Source: Streptomyces sp. WM6386 | Lineage (GTDB): Bacteria > Actinomycetota > Actinomycetes > Streptomycetales > Streptomycetaceae | Length of the DNA stretch: 64,000 nt | Assembly: GCF_000972385.1 (NCBI RefSeq) | Contig: NZ_JXTE01000045.1 | Location: forward strand, 7,919 to 71,918 | Reading direction: 5' to 3' | Shown here: piece by piece, positions 1 through 7,474 of the stretch | Layout: each line of letters opens with the position of its first letter | Position numbering within the stretch: position 1 is the first letter of the stretch | Notes under the pieces: generated by a model | The model's database searches: none | The model's input: only the letters and a program-made list of their open reading frames with translations | What the model was told of the DNA's origin: nothing | Translations under genes and position numbers: made by a program

Positions 1-155
1 GCCCGTACGAGGTGCTGCGCGGCCTCCGTGATGAAGGGGACCTCGCTCTTGGTGGCTTCGAGCAAACCCTCCTCGACGGCCGCCAATCCGGCCTGGACAT
101 CGGCTTCCAGAGCCTGGTCCCGCACGCTCAGCCCGAACGGCCCGACGACGGTCAC
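1..155 (-). CDS. polyprenyl diphosphate synthase, N-terminus only
   Basis: Only the first 51 codons lie in the window; the gene continues past base 1. The GTG start at 155 has an AGGAG about 9 bases upstream. The reading begins VTVVGPFGLSVRDQALEADV and continues with a helical stretch and SEVPFITEAAQHLVRA. This matches the start of Streptomyces trans-isoprenyl (hepta/octaprenyl) diphosphate synthases just before the GGKRxRP box, which lies outside the window. Such enzymes elongate FPP with IPP to make the menaquinone side chain. The nuo, menG and mqnC genes further along fit a quinone role. The identification rests on the N-terminus alone; neither Asp-rich catalytic motif is visible. Confidence 0.75.
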   Translation of the reverse strand, partial: MTVVGPFGLSVRDQALEADVQAGLAAVEEGLLEATKSEVPFITEAAQHLVR

Positions 156-362
156 GAGGGGTCTCCTGTCTGCTGGTGTCTACTGGCGATTACACGGTTT
201 GTCGATAGGTCGCTGCCATCACTCAAGTCAGCGTATCCGGTCACGTTTCGATCACCGCTGCCGCCCACCCGTGCAGCACGGGCGGTATCGGATCACGACC
301 GGTATGTTTTTGATCACCTGAAAAGAACGGATATCTGTCGACTTAGACGGAAGTAGTAGAGC

Positions 363-1865
363 GTGTCTCGAACAACCGTTGACGTGGATCCCGGCAGCCA
401 ACCCCCGCCCGAGGACGACACCGCCTTCTTCGGCCAGCCCAAAGGCCTGCTCACCCTCTCCGGTCTGGAGGTCTGGGAGCGCTTCTCGTTCCTGGGCATG
501 CAGGCCATCCTCGTCCTGTACTTCGCCGACTCCGTGGCCAACGAGGGCATGGGCATGTCGGCCGGAACGGCCGCGTCCGTCTCCGCGGCCTACGGCACCC
601 TCGTCTACCTCGTCTCGGTCGCCGGCGGCTGGCTCGCCGACCGGATCCTCGGCTCGTACCGCGCGGTGCTGTGGGGCGGCATCCTGATCGCCTGCGGCCA
701 CTACTCCATGGCCGTGCCGACCTCGACCATGACCTGGGTGGGCCTGGGGCTCATCAGCGCGGGCACCGGCCTGCTCAAACCCAACGTGGCCACCATGGTC
801 GGCAGGCTCTACGCCACCGACGACGACCGCCGGGACGCCGGGTTCGCGCTCTACTACATGGCGATCAACATCGGCGCCTTCGCGGGCCCGCTGATCACCG
901 GCTGGCTCGGCGACCACAAGGGCTGGCACTGGGGTTTCTCGGCCGCCGCGATCGGTATGACCTTCGGTCTGATCCAGTACGTCGCGGGCCGCCGTCACCT
1001 GGCCGGACGCAGACACTCGGCCGAGTTCGCGCTCGCGCCGCACGCGATGCGCCGGGCGGTGCGCCTGATCGTCCTGGGCCTCGTCGCCGTGGCGGTCGTC
1101 GCCGGTCTGCTCGCCGCCGCCGGCTGGCTGACCATGGACCGCTTCGTCGACCTGCTCACCCTGATCTCGGTGATCGCGCCGGTCGTCTACTTCGCGGTGA
1201 TGTTCCGCAGCCCGCGGGTCACATCCGAGGAGCGCGGCCGCCTCAAGCCGTACATCGTCCTCTTCCTGGCCTCGACCGTCTTCAACTTCATCCTCTTCCA
1301 GGCCTACTCCACGATGATGCTGCTGGCCTCCACGAACGCCGAGACGGCCATCCTCGGCTTCGACTTCCCGGCCAGTTGGTACGCCTCCGCGCTCGGTGCC
1401 TTCGAGGTCGGTCTCGCGCCCTTCGTCGCCGCGCTGTGGGTCCGGATGGGCCACAGACAGCCGCACGCCTCCAACAAGATCGCGATCGGGGTCGTGCTGG
1501 GCGGTCTGTCGTTCCTGCTGATGGTCCTGCCGACCAGCGGGCACGGCGGCGACGACTACCTGATGTCCGCCTGGTGGATCGTCGGCTCGTACTTCCTGCT
1601 GGGCCTCGGCGACATCCTCCTGGAGACCTCCGGCATGTCGGCCACCACCAAGCTCGCCCCGGTCGCCTTCTCCAGCCAGACCATGTCCCTCTGGTTCCTG
1701 TCCCTCGCCCTCGCCAACGGCATCCAGGCCCAGACGGTGAAGCTCTACGACGACGTCTCCAAGCCGGCCTACTTCGGCGTCAACGGCGCGATCGCGGTGG
1801 CCGCGGGCCTCGCGGTGATGGCCGCCGCGCCGTGGCTGCGCCGCACCATGCACCCGGTCCACTGA
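363..1865 (+). CDS. POT/PTR-family proton-coupled peptide transporter
   Basis: A 500-residue polytopic membrane protein of the proton-dependent oligopeptide transporter family (MFS fold), which imports di- and tripeptides with protons. The diagnostic ExxERFSFxGM motif is near residue 35 (EVWERFSFLGMQAILVLYF). The second POT signature, YYMAINIGAFAGPLITGWLGD, is near residue 165. Length and about 12-14 hydrophobic segments are normal for the family. An in-frame stop lies directly before the GTG start, so no longer form is possible; GGAAG lies 9 bases upstream. The CocE-like hydrolase begins 28 bases downstream on the same strand, suggesting a peptide uptake plus cleavage pair. Substrate is inferred from family only. 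Confidence 0.9.
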   Translation: MSRTTVDVDPGSQPPPEDDTAFFGQPKGLLTLSGLEVWERFSFLGMQAILVLYFADSVANEGMGMSAGTAASVSAAYGTLVYLVSVAGGWLADRILGSYRAVLWGGILIACGHYSMAVPTSTMTWVGLGLISAGTGLLKPNVATMVGRLYATDDDRRDAGFALYYMAINIGAFAGPLITGWLGDHKGWHWGFSAAAIGMTFGLIQYVAGRRHLAGRRHSAEFALAPHAMRRAVRLIVLGLVAVAVVAGLLAAAGWLTMDRFVDLLTLISVIAPVVYFAVMFRSPRVTSEERGRLKPYIVLFLASTVFNFILFQAYSTMMLLASTNAETAILGFDFPASWYASALGAFEVGLAPFVAALWVRMGHRQPHASNKIAIGVVLGGLSFLLMVLPTSGHGGDDYLMSAWWIVGSYFLLGLGDILLETSGMSATTKLAPVAFSSQTMSLWFLSLALANGIQAQTVKLYDDVSKPAYFGVNGAIAVAAGLAVMAAAPWLRRTMHPVH

Positions 1866-1893
1866 AACCGACGGAGCCACTGGGGTCACGCTC

Positions 1894-3891
1894 ATGCACA
1901 TCCGTACGTCCTTCCCCTTCGACACGACCCACGAGGACCTCCGCATCCCGCTTCCGGACGGGACACAGCTGTACGCGCGCGTGTGGCGGCCGCTGACGGA
2001 CGAGCCCGTACCGGCGCTCCTCGAGTACCTCCCGTACCGGCTTTCAGACTGGACCGCGCCCCGCGACTTCCAGCGCCACCCCTGGTACGCGGGCCACGGG
2101 TACGCCTCCGTGCGCGTGGACATCCGCGGGCACGGAAACAGCGAGGGCATGCCGACGGACGAGTACTCGGCGACCGAGCTGGCCGACGGGGTCGAGGTGG
2201 TCAACTGGCTGGCGGCGCAGCCCTGGTGCAGCGGCAAGGTCGGCATGTTCGGCATCTCCTGGGGCGGCTTCAACTCCCTGCAGATCGCGGCCCTCGCGCC
2301 CGAGCCGCTCAAGGCGGTCGTCACGGTCTGCTCGACGGACGACCGCTATGACAACGACGTGCACTACATGGGAGGTTCCGTCCTCGCGGTCGACATGCAC
2401 GCCTGGGCGGCCACCATGCTCGCGTTCGTCTCCCGGCCGCCCGACCCGCGGTACGCGGGCCCGGCCTGGCGGGACATGTGGCTCAAACGCCTGGAGCGGG
2501 TCGACCCGTTCATCCACACCTGGCTGGCCCACCAGACCCGGGACGACTACTGGCGCCACGGCAGCGTCTGCGAGGACTACGGTGCGATCGACGCGCCGGT
2601 CCTGGCGGTGGGCGGCTGGCACGACCCGTACCGCGACACGGTCCTGCGGCTGGTCGGGCAGCTGCCGGCCGACCGCGTACGAGGGCTCATCGGCCCCTGG
2701 TCCCACCAGTACCCCGACCGCGGCCTGCCGCCGGGACCGGCGATCGGCTTCCTCCAGGAGACCCTGCGCTGGTGGGACCAGCATCTGAAGGGCGTGGACA
2801 CCGGGATCATGCGGGAGCCGCTGCTGCGGGCGTACGTCAGCGACTCGCACCCTCCGGCCACGGTGTACGGGACCCTCCCCGGCCGCTGGGTCGGTGAGCC
2901 GGCCTGGCCCTCACCCCACGTCACGACGGTGTCGTACGGCCTCCAGGGCGCCCCTGTGCTGGTCCGTTCCCCGCAGCACACGGGCGTGGACGCCGGCCGT
3001 TTCTTCCCCTTCGGGAACGACGCCGATCTGCCGCCGGACCAGCGGGAGGAGGACGCCCGCTCGGCCTGTTTCGAGTTCGCGGTGGGTGCGGAGACGTGGG
3101 TGCTGGGGCGGCCGCGGGTGCGGCTGCGGCTGACCTCGGAGGTGCCGCGCGGGCAGGTCGTCGCCCGGCTCTGCGATGTGGCGCCGGACGGTTCGTCGAC
3201 GCTGGTCACCCGGGGTGTGCTCAATCTGTCGGCGCGGCACGGGCGGGACCGGGCGGTGCCGTGGGAGCCGGGGGCCACCGAGGAGGTGACGTTCGAGCTG
3301 AACGGCATCGGGCACGCCTTCCCGCCCGGGCACCGCATCCGGCTCGCCGTCTCCTCCGCGTACTGGCCGTGGATCTGGCCGCAGGCCGACTCCGCGGCGG
3401 GGTTCGCGCTGGAGCCGGCGGGGAGTTTCCTGGAACTTCCGGTGCGATCCCGTGAGTCGGCGGGCGAGATCACCTTCGACGAGCCCGAACAGTCCGAGCC
3501 GCTCGGCGTCAACTTCCCGGCCACGCTGGACGAACCGCGCCCCGAGCGGCTGGTCGTACGCGATGTCGCCAAGGGTGAGTGGCGTCTGGAGGTCGACCCC
3601 CGGTACGGCGGCACGCGCGTGTACCCCGATGGTCTGGAGTTCACCGAGGACGCGCTGGAGACGTACACGATCGACGAAACGGACCCGCTGTCGGCGCGCA
3701 CCCGCTCGGACTGGTCGATCCGGCTGCACCGGCCGGAGCAGGCGTGGGACACGACGGTCCGTACGCGCTCGGAGATCACCTGCGACGGGGCGGAATTCTT
3801 CCTGACCGTCAACGAGGTGGTCTGCACGGAGGGCGGAGAGGTGGTTTTCCACCGGACGTGGGAGAAGCGGATCCCACGGACGGCCGGTTAA
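1894..3891 (+). CDS. CocE/NonD-family hydrolase (X-Pro dipeptidyl-peptidase type)
   Basis: A 665-residue cytoplasmic alpha/beta hydrolase. The nucleophile elbow GISWGG places Ser at about residue 122. The acid is likely the Asp in GGWHDPYRD and the base the His in GPWSHQYPD, which is the order in CocE cocaine esterase and PepX. The last third is a beta-rich jelly-roll (PepX_C type). Family members are X-Pro dipeptidyl-peptidases, cocaine esterases or glutaryl-7-ACA acylases, so substrate cannot be fixed from sequence. Following a peptide transporter, cleavage of imported proline-containing peptides is a reasonable inference. No signal peptide is seen. Confidence 0.85.
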   Translation: MHIRTSFPFDTTHEDLRIPLPDGTQLYARVWRPLTDEPVPALLEYLPYRLSDWTAPRDFQRHPWYAGHGYASVRVDIRGHGNSEGMPTDEYSATELADGVEVVNWLAAQPWCSGKVGMFGISWGGFNSLQIAALAPEPLKAVVTVCSTDDRYDNDVHYMGGSVLAVDMHAWAATMLAFVSRPPDPRYAGPAWRDMWLKRLERVDPFIHTWLAHQTRDDYWRHGSVCEDYGAIDAPVLAVGGWHDPYRDTVLRLVGQLPADRVRGLIGPWSHQYPDRGLPPGPAIGFLQETLRWWDQHLKGVDTGIMREPLLRAYVSDSHPPATVYGTLPGRWVGEPAWPSPHVTTVSYGLQGAPVLVRSPQHTGVDAGRFFPFGNDADLPPDQREEDARSACFEFAVGAETWVLGRPRVRLRLTSEVPRGQVVARLCDVAPDGSSTLVTRGVLNLSARHGRDRAVPWEPGATEEVTFELNGIGHAFPPGHRIRLAVSSAYWPWIWPQADSAAGFALEPAGSFLELPVRSRESAGEITFDEPEQSEPLGVNFPATLDEPRPERLVVRDVAKGEWRLEVDPRYGGTRVYPDGLEFTEDALETYTIDETDPLSARTRSDWSIRLHRPEQAWDTTVRTRSEITCDGAEFFLTVNEVVCTEGGEVVFHRTWEKRIPRTAG

Positions 3892-4090
3892 CTGCCAGTT
3901 GGGCATCTATGGTCGTTTTGCCCCTCTTGCGCTCGGCGGTGACTTGCCTCACTCCGCCACACCCGTCACCCCCGGAATTCAGCGCCCCATAAGCCGCACA
4001 CCATGATCAACGGGTGTGATGTGTGAATCCGGTACTTGTTCCGGACATGTGCTCTCGCATACGTTCCCGGCCCAGGGCGGACGCCTAATC

Positions 4091-4275
4091 CTGCCGCCGC
4101 CCGGAGACCGCTCACTCACGAGAACACGTACGGCAGGAGCGGGGGACCCAGGTAAGTCGCCGTACCGGGATGTCTTCGGACAGAACCGGCACGGCTCGGG
4201 GTGAAGTCATGCCTTTTCGGCATGGCCGGGCAACTCCCGCCCGAACCCGACAGCTCACCTCGCAGGCGCCGGAGA
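4091..4275 (+). promoter_or_regulatory. c-di-AMP riboswitch (ydaO/yuaA type)
   Basis: The leader carries the conserved blocks of the ydaO motif in the right order: GAGCGGGGGACCCA (4137-4150), a spacer ending TCGGGGTGAAGTC (4196-4208), a small hairpin ATGCC-TTTT-GGCAT, then CCCGAACCCGACAGCTCACC (4240-4259) and CTCGCAGGCG. It ends 12-16 bases before the ATG of the SLT-domain gene. In Actinobacteria these riboswitches commonly sit before cell-wall hydrolase genes and turn expression off when c-di-AMP is high. The 5' edge is approximate because the outer P1 strand is not certain. Bases 3892-4090 upstream presumably hold the promoter; I see no strong box there. Confidence 0.9.
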
Positions 4276-4286
4276 GGAAATTCGTC

Positions 4287-4733
4287 ATGCGTCTGTCCCG
4301 CAAGCTCGCCGTCGCCAGTACCGGCCTCGCCCTGCTGGCCCTCCCGATCGTCGGCGCGACCAGCGCCTCCGCAGCCACCCCGACCGTGGCCACGGCGACC
4401 TCGCTCGGCTACTCCAACACCCTCGACGGCTGGATCAGAGCCTCGCTCCAGGTCATGGCCCAGAACGGCATCCCCGGGTCGTACAACAGCATCTACCGCA
4501 ACATCATCCGCGAGTCGTCCGGCAACCCCTACGCCATCAACAACTGGGACTCCAACGCGGCCGCCGGCACCCCCTCCAAGGGCCTGCTCCAGGTCATCGA
4601 CCCCACGTTCCAGGCGTACCACGTGTCCGGCACCTCGTGGGACCCGTACGACCCGGTCGCCAACATCACCGCGGCCTGCAACTACGCGGCGCAGCGGTAC
4701 GGGTCGATCGACAACGTGTGGGGCGCGTACTAA
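4287..4733 (+). CDS. secreted SLT-domain lytic transglycosylase-like protein
   Basis: A 148-residue exported protein. Residues 1-29 are a Sec signal ending SASA before ATPT. The mature part is a compact soluble lytic transglycosylase (goose-lysozyme-like) domain: IIRESSGNPYAIN supplies the catalytic Glu (about residue 76), followed by the family block SKGLLQVIDPTF and a C-terminal AACNYAAQRYGSID. It would cleave peptidoglycan glycan strands outside the membrane. I chose the ATG at 4287 because a GAGAGGA box lies about 9 bases upstream and all longer in-frame starts fall inside the riboswitch. Control by c-di-AMP ties it to osmotic or wall homeostasis. Confidence 0.9.
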   Translation: MRLSRKLAVASTGLALLALPIVGATSASAATPTVATATSLGYSNTLDGWIRASLQVMAQNGIPGSYNSIYRNIIRESSGNPYAINNWDSNAAAGTPSKGLLQVIDPTFQAYHVSGTSWDPYDPVANITAACNYAAQRYGSIDNVWGAY

Positions 4734-4769
4734 GCGCTCCGCTGGAAGTGCCGCGTTGCGCCGTCAGTC

Positions 4770-4850
4770 GGCTGCGGCACCGTCGTGGCTGGTCGCGCCC
4801 ACGCGGCGGTAGCCGCACATGGACACAGCCCCGCGCCCCTGCGGGGCGCT
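4770..4850. repeat. dispersed GC-rich repeat, copy 1
   Basis: This stretch downstream of the SLT gene closely matches 44631-44711. Both read GGCTGCGG..., GGCTGGTCGCGCCCACGCGG, GCCGCACAT.GA.ACAGCC and CCGCGCCCCT...GGGCGCT, differing at few positions. It contains small inverted repeats (GCGGCGGTAGCCGC; GCGCCCCTGCGGGGCGC). Both copies sit between converging genes, right after a plus-strand stop. Related GTCGCGC...CCCCGCGCCCCT elements are, from memory, very common between Streptomyces genes. A role as terminator or REP-like element is inference. Confidence 0.75.
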
Positions 4851-4881
4851 GCCGAACCGCAGCGGGCTTCGCCCGGCCCGC

Positions 4882-5694
4882 TCAGGTCTTGCGGAACAGC
4901 CTCTCGAGGACGGCGGCGATGCCGTCGTCCTCGTTCGAGAGGGTGATCTCGTCGGCCACCGCCTTGAGTTCGGGGTGGGCGTTGGCCATGGCTACGCCGT
5001 GGGCCGCCCAGTCGAACATGGGGATGTCGTTGGGCATGTCGCCGAACGCGATGGTCTGTTCGGGGCCGAGGCCGAGGTGTTCGGCGGCCAGGGCGAGGCC
5101 CGTAGCCTTGGTGATGCCGCATGGCTGGAGTTCGACGGTGCCGGGGCCCGACATCGTCACCGTCGCAAGGGAACCGACGACTCCGCGGGCCGTCGCCGCC
5201 AACTCGTCGTCGGACAGGGCGGGGTGGCGGAGCAGGACCTTGCTGATCGGCTCGCACCACAGGTCGTCGCGGCGGTCGACCCGTACCGCGGGGAGGGTGG
5301 GGTGCGGCATCAGATACCCCGGCTCGATGAGCGTGAGACCGTCGACGCCGTCCTGGTCGACGGCGGCGTAGACCTGGCCGACCTCGGCCTCGATCTTGCC
5401 GAGCGCGGTCTCGGCCAACTCCCGGTCCAGGGTGACCGACCACAGCAGACGGTCCGCGCCGGCGTCGTACACCTGCGCGCCCTGCCCGCACACCGCGAGC
5501 CCCGTGCTGCCCAGGTCGTCGAGGAGCGGCCGCACTCTCGGGGCCGGCCGGCCGGTCACCACCAGATGCCGGGCCCCGGCCTCCGCCACCCGCGCGAGCG
5601 CGGCGAGCGAACGGTCGGAGAGCGTGTCGTCGCCCCGGAGCAGGGTTCCGTCCAGGTCAGTGGCGACGAGTGAATATGCGGTGGGTGCGGCCAT
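4882..5694 (-). CDS. HAD-superfamily (Cof-type) phosphatase
   Basis: A 270-residue haloacid dehalogenase-type hydrolase. Motif I is LVATDLDGTLL at the N-terminus, motif II is the Thr in VVTGRP, and motifs III/IV are seen in GITKATGLALAAEHLGL and IAFGDMPNDIPMF. The large insert between motifs II and III marks the C2 (Cof/IIB) cap. Such enzymes dephosphorylate sugar phosphates or cofactors such as PLP and FMN precursors; the substrate is not predictable. I prefer the ATG at 5694 (MAAPTAYSLV). A GTG at 5751 would add 19 residues lacking family character. Neither start has a clear ribosome site, so the message may be leaderless. Confidence 0.85.
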   Translation of the reverse strand: MAAPTAYSLVATDLDGTLLRGDDTLSDRSLAALARVAEAGARHLVVTGRPAPRVRPLLDDLGSTGLAVCGQGAQVYDAGADRLLWSVTLDRELAETALGKIEAEVGQVYAAVDQDGVDGLTLIEPGYLMPHPTLPAVRVDRRDDLWCEPISKVLLRHPALSDDELAATARGVVGSLATVTMSGPGTVELQPCGITKATGLALAAEHLGLGPEQTIAFGDMPNDIPMFDWAAHGVAMANAHPELKAVADEITLSNEDDGIAAVLERLFRKT

Positions 5695-5787
5695 GATCAG
5701 AGAATACGGATGGAAACCTCCATCGACTCGACGCGAACCGGACGGCTGCACCCTTCACATCCGTTGACGTCGGCTCCGGTTCGACGC

Positions 5788-5957
5788 TCAAGTGGAATCT
5801 CGCACCACCAGTTCCGTCGTGATGCGTTCGAAGGGCCGGCGGACGGAGGCGACGAACACCGCGTCAGCCGGCGCCGGTCACCGTCGCTCGCGGCGAGAGC
5901 CATTGAGTGCGAGCGCCCGGAACTCAGGTCGCGGGCACGGTGGTTGACGACGTAGCC
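5788..5957 (-). pseudogene. LacI-family repressor relic (internal deletion)
   Basis: Two pieces of one LacI-type regulator survive on the minus strand. At 5883-5957 the reading GYVVNHRARDLSSGRSHS plus MALAASD matches the end of the DNA-binding domain and hinge helix (compare NxxARxLxSGRSxxIALV). At 5788-5841 another frame gives RRPFERITTELVVRDST and a stop, the typical C-terminus (xLPTELVVRxS). The 200-plus codons of the ligand-binding core are missing, as are the first HTH helices. The neighbouring GH53 gene and its palindromes suggest this was its local repressor. The identification rests on these two signature ends only. Confidence 0.6.
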
Positions 5958-6037
5958 GGTGGTTCGCGGCGCCCGTTCGTGTGGGCCTTCACGATGCGAT
6001 CGAGGGACCACCGCACGCGGCGAGGCTCCCGCGCGGC

Positions 6038-6055
6038 TCTGTGATCGTGCACAGA
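6038..6055. promoter_or_regulatory. LacI-type operator-like palindrome, distal
   Basis: TCTGTGATCGTGCACAGA is a dyad with TGTG...CACA half-sites and a central CG, the usual shape of LacI-family operators. It lies about 150 bases upstream of the GH53 start. Its 14-base core (6040-6053) is the exact reverse complement of the core at 6139-6152. Two such sites could allow repressor looping. Confidence 0.55.
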
Positions 6056-6137
6056 AGAGAGGCCTTTCAACCCCTTGTCACGGGAGGGGGCTTCGGGTTA
6101 CCTACTTGTTGCTCGCGGGTGTCCGGCGCTCGCGAGG

Positions 6138-6153
6138 TTGTGCACGATCACAG
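6138..6153. promoter_or_regulatory. LacI-type operator-like palindrome, proximal
   Basis: TTGTGCACGATCACAG carries the inverted copy of the distal site, 55 bases upstream of the GH53 ATG and thus in the likely promoter zone. The exact 14-base identity to the distal site in opposite orientation makes chance unlikely. The regulator that reads it is unknown, since the adjacent LacI gene is a relic. Confidence 0.55.
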
Positions 6154-6206
6154 ACCCACGGGGTGGTCACGTCACTTCGGCTTGATCACTTTGAAAGGAA
6201 CCGAAC

Positions 6207-7355
6207 ATGCGCAGACGCAGTGTTCTCACCGCTGCGGGAGCCGCCGCACTGGCCGTCCCCGTGCTGGGGGCGGCACCCGCGGCCGCCTCCACGGGCGGTC
6301 ACCGTGGGCTGGACATCCGGGCCATGGACATCTCCTCGCTGCCCAAGAACGAGGACCACGGCGCCGTGTACCGCACGGCCGACGGCCGCCGCGAGGACCC
6401 GATCCGTCTCCTCGCCCACGCGGGGATCACCCACGCCCGTCTGAAGGTCTGGGTGAACCCGGTCGACGGCTACAACGACAAGGCCCGTGTTCTCCCGCTC
6501 GCCCGCCGACTGAGACGGGCCGGCATCGGCATCTGGATCGACTTCCACTACTCCGACACATGGGCCGACCCGGCGCACCAGACCAAGCCGGCCGCGTGGG
6601 CGGATCTGGACATCACGGGTCTGGCGCGGGCCGTCTACGACCACACGGCCGACGTGCTCGGCGCCCTGAAGCGGCAGGGCACCCCGGCCGACCTCGTTCA
6701 GGTCGGCAACGAGATCAACGGCGGCATGCTCTGGCCCGAGGGCAAGAACTGGGGGAGCGACAGCGGAGGTTGGGGCAACCTGGCCGCCCTGCTGAAGTCC
6801 GGTCTGAGAGCCGCCCGCGACACCTCGCCGCGCATCCGCACGATGCTGCACATCGCCTCGGGCGGCGACAACGGCACGTCCCGCTGGTGGTTCGACACCG
6901 CCGTGTCCTACGGCCTCGACTTCGACATCATCGCCCAGTCGTACTACCCGTTCTGGCACGGCACCCTGGAGACCGCCGCCGCCAACTTCGCGGATCTCAC
7001 CGCCCGTTACGGCAAGCCGGTCGTGATCGCCGAGACCGCCTACCCGTTCACGCTGGGCAGCGAGGACGACATCAACGACATCCTCAACAGCCCCTCGCAG
7101 CTGGCCCCCGGCTTCCCCGCCACCCCCGAGGGCCAGGCCGCCTGGCTGCGCGCGGTCGCCGACCTCGCCGCCGCCGTCCCCGGCGGACAGGGCCTCGGCT
7201 ACTGCTACTGGGAAGGCGTGTGGACCTACCGCGCGGGCAGCGGCTGGAACCCACAGGACCCGGGATCGGGCAACGCGTGGGAGAACCTGGCGCTGTTCGA
7301 CTTCGAGGACAAGGCGCTGCCGGGGCTGCGGACGCTGGGCCGCTACCGGTCGTAG
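6207..7355 (+). CDS. GH53 arabinogalactan endo-beta-1,4-galactanase, exported
   Basis: A 382-residue secreted glycoside hydrolase. MRRRSVLTAAG followed by a hydrophobic stretch and APAAAS is a signal peptide with a Tat-like RRRS start. The mature protein is a single TIM barrel of family 53: RAMDISSLPKNED at the N-terminus, ARLKVWVNP, IDFHYSDTWADP, the acid/base Glu in VQVGNEINGG (about 169) and the nucleophile Glu in VVIAETAYPF (about 276). It cleaves beta-1,4-galactan of plant pectin to galacto-oligosaccharides. AAAGGA lies 8 bases before the ATG. No GH42 galactosidase or sugar transporter is adjacent, unlike complete galactan loci, in line with the broken regulator next to it. Confidence 0.92.
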   Translation: MRRRSVLTAAGAAALAVPVLGAAPAAASTGGHRGLDIRAMDISSLPKNEDHGAVYRTADGRREDPIRLLAHAGITHARLKVWVNPVDGYNDKARVLPLARRLRRAGIGIWIDFHYSDTWADPAHQTKPAAWADLDITGLARAVYDHTADVLGALKRQGTPADLVQVGNEINGGMLWPEGKNWGSDSGGWGNLAALLKSGLRAARDTSPRIRTMLHIASGGDNGTSRWWFDTAVSYGLDFDIIAQSYYPFWHGTLETAAANFADLTARYGKPVVIAETAYPFTLGSEDDINDILNSPSQLAPGFPATPEGQAAWLRAVADLAAAVPGGQGLGYCYWEGVWTYRAGSGWNPQDPGSGNAWENLALFDFEDKALPGLRTLGRYRS

Positions 7356-7390
7356 CTCCCCTTTGTCCGTGTGACTGCCCCGGCTGGGAG

Positions 7391-7474
7391 CGTCACGCGA
7401 CCGAGTACGCCAACCCGCCCGGGCTGATAGAGGAGTTCATGGCGTGGCAGCAGGCCCAGCTGCCGGGCGCCTAA
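7391..7474 (+). pseudogene. possible C-terminal gene relic, unidentified
   Basis: Between the GH53 stop and the converging FAD gene, one frame reads ERHATEYANPPGLIEEFMAW, then QQAQLPGA and a TAA stop. The amino-acid mix looks like a real amphipathic C-terminal helix rather than random GC-rich translation. No start codon or ribosome site belongs to it. It overlaps the converging gene's stop by four bases. I do not recognise the family. Confidence 0.25.

Noticed and set aside
252..2324. 690-codon open frame on the minus strand
   Set aside because: It is antisense to the POT transporter and hydrolase genes, which show strong family motifs; its translation is Gly/Arg/Glu-rich noise typical of GC-rich shadow frames.
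4170..4286. Longer SLT protein starting inside the leader
   Set aside because: These bases are conserved riboswitch blocks; the signal peptide begins at the ATG at 4287.
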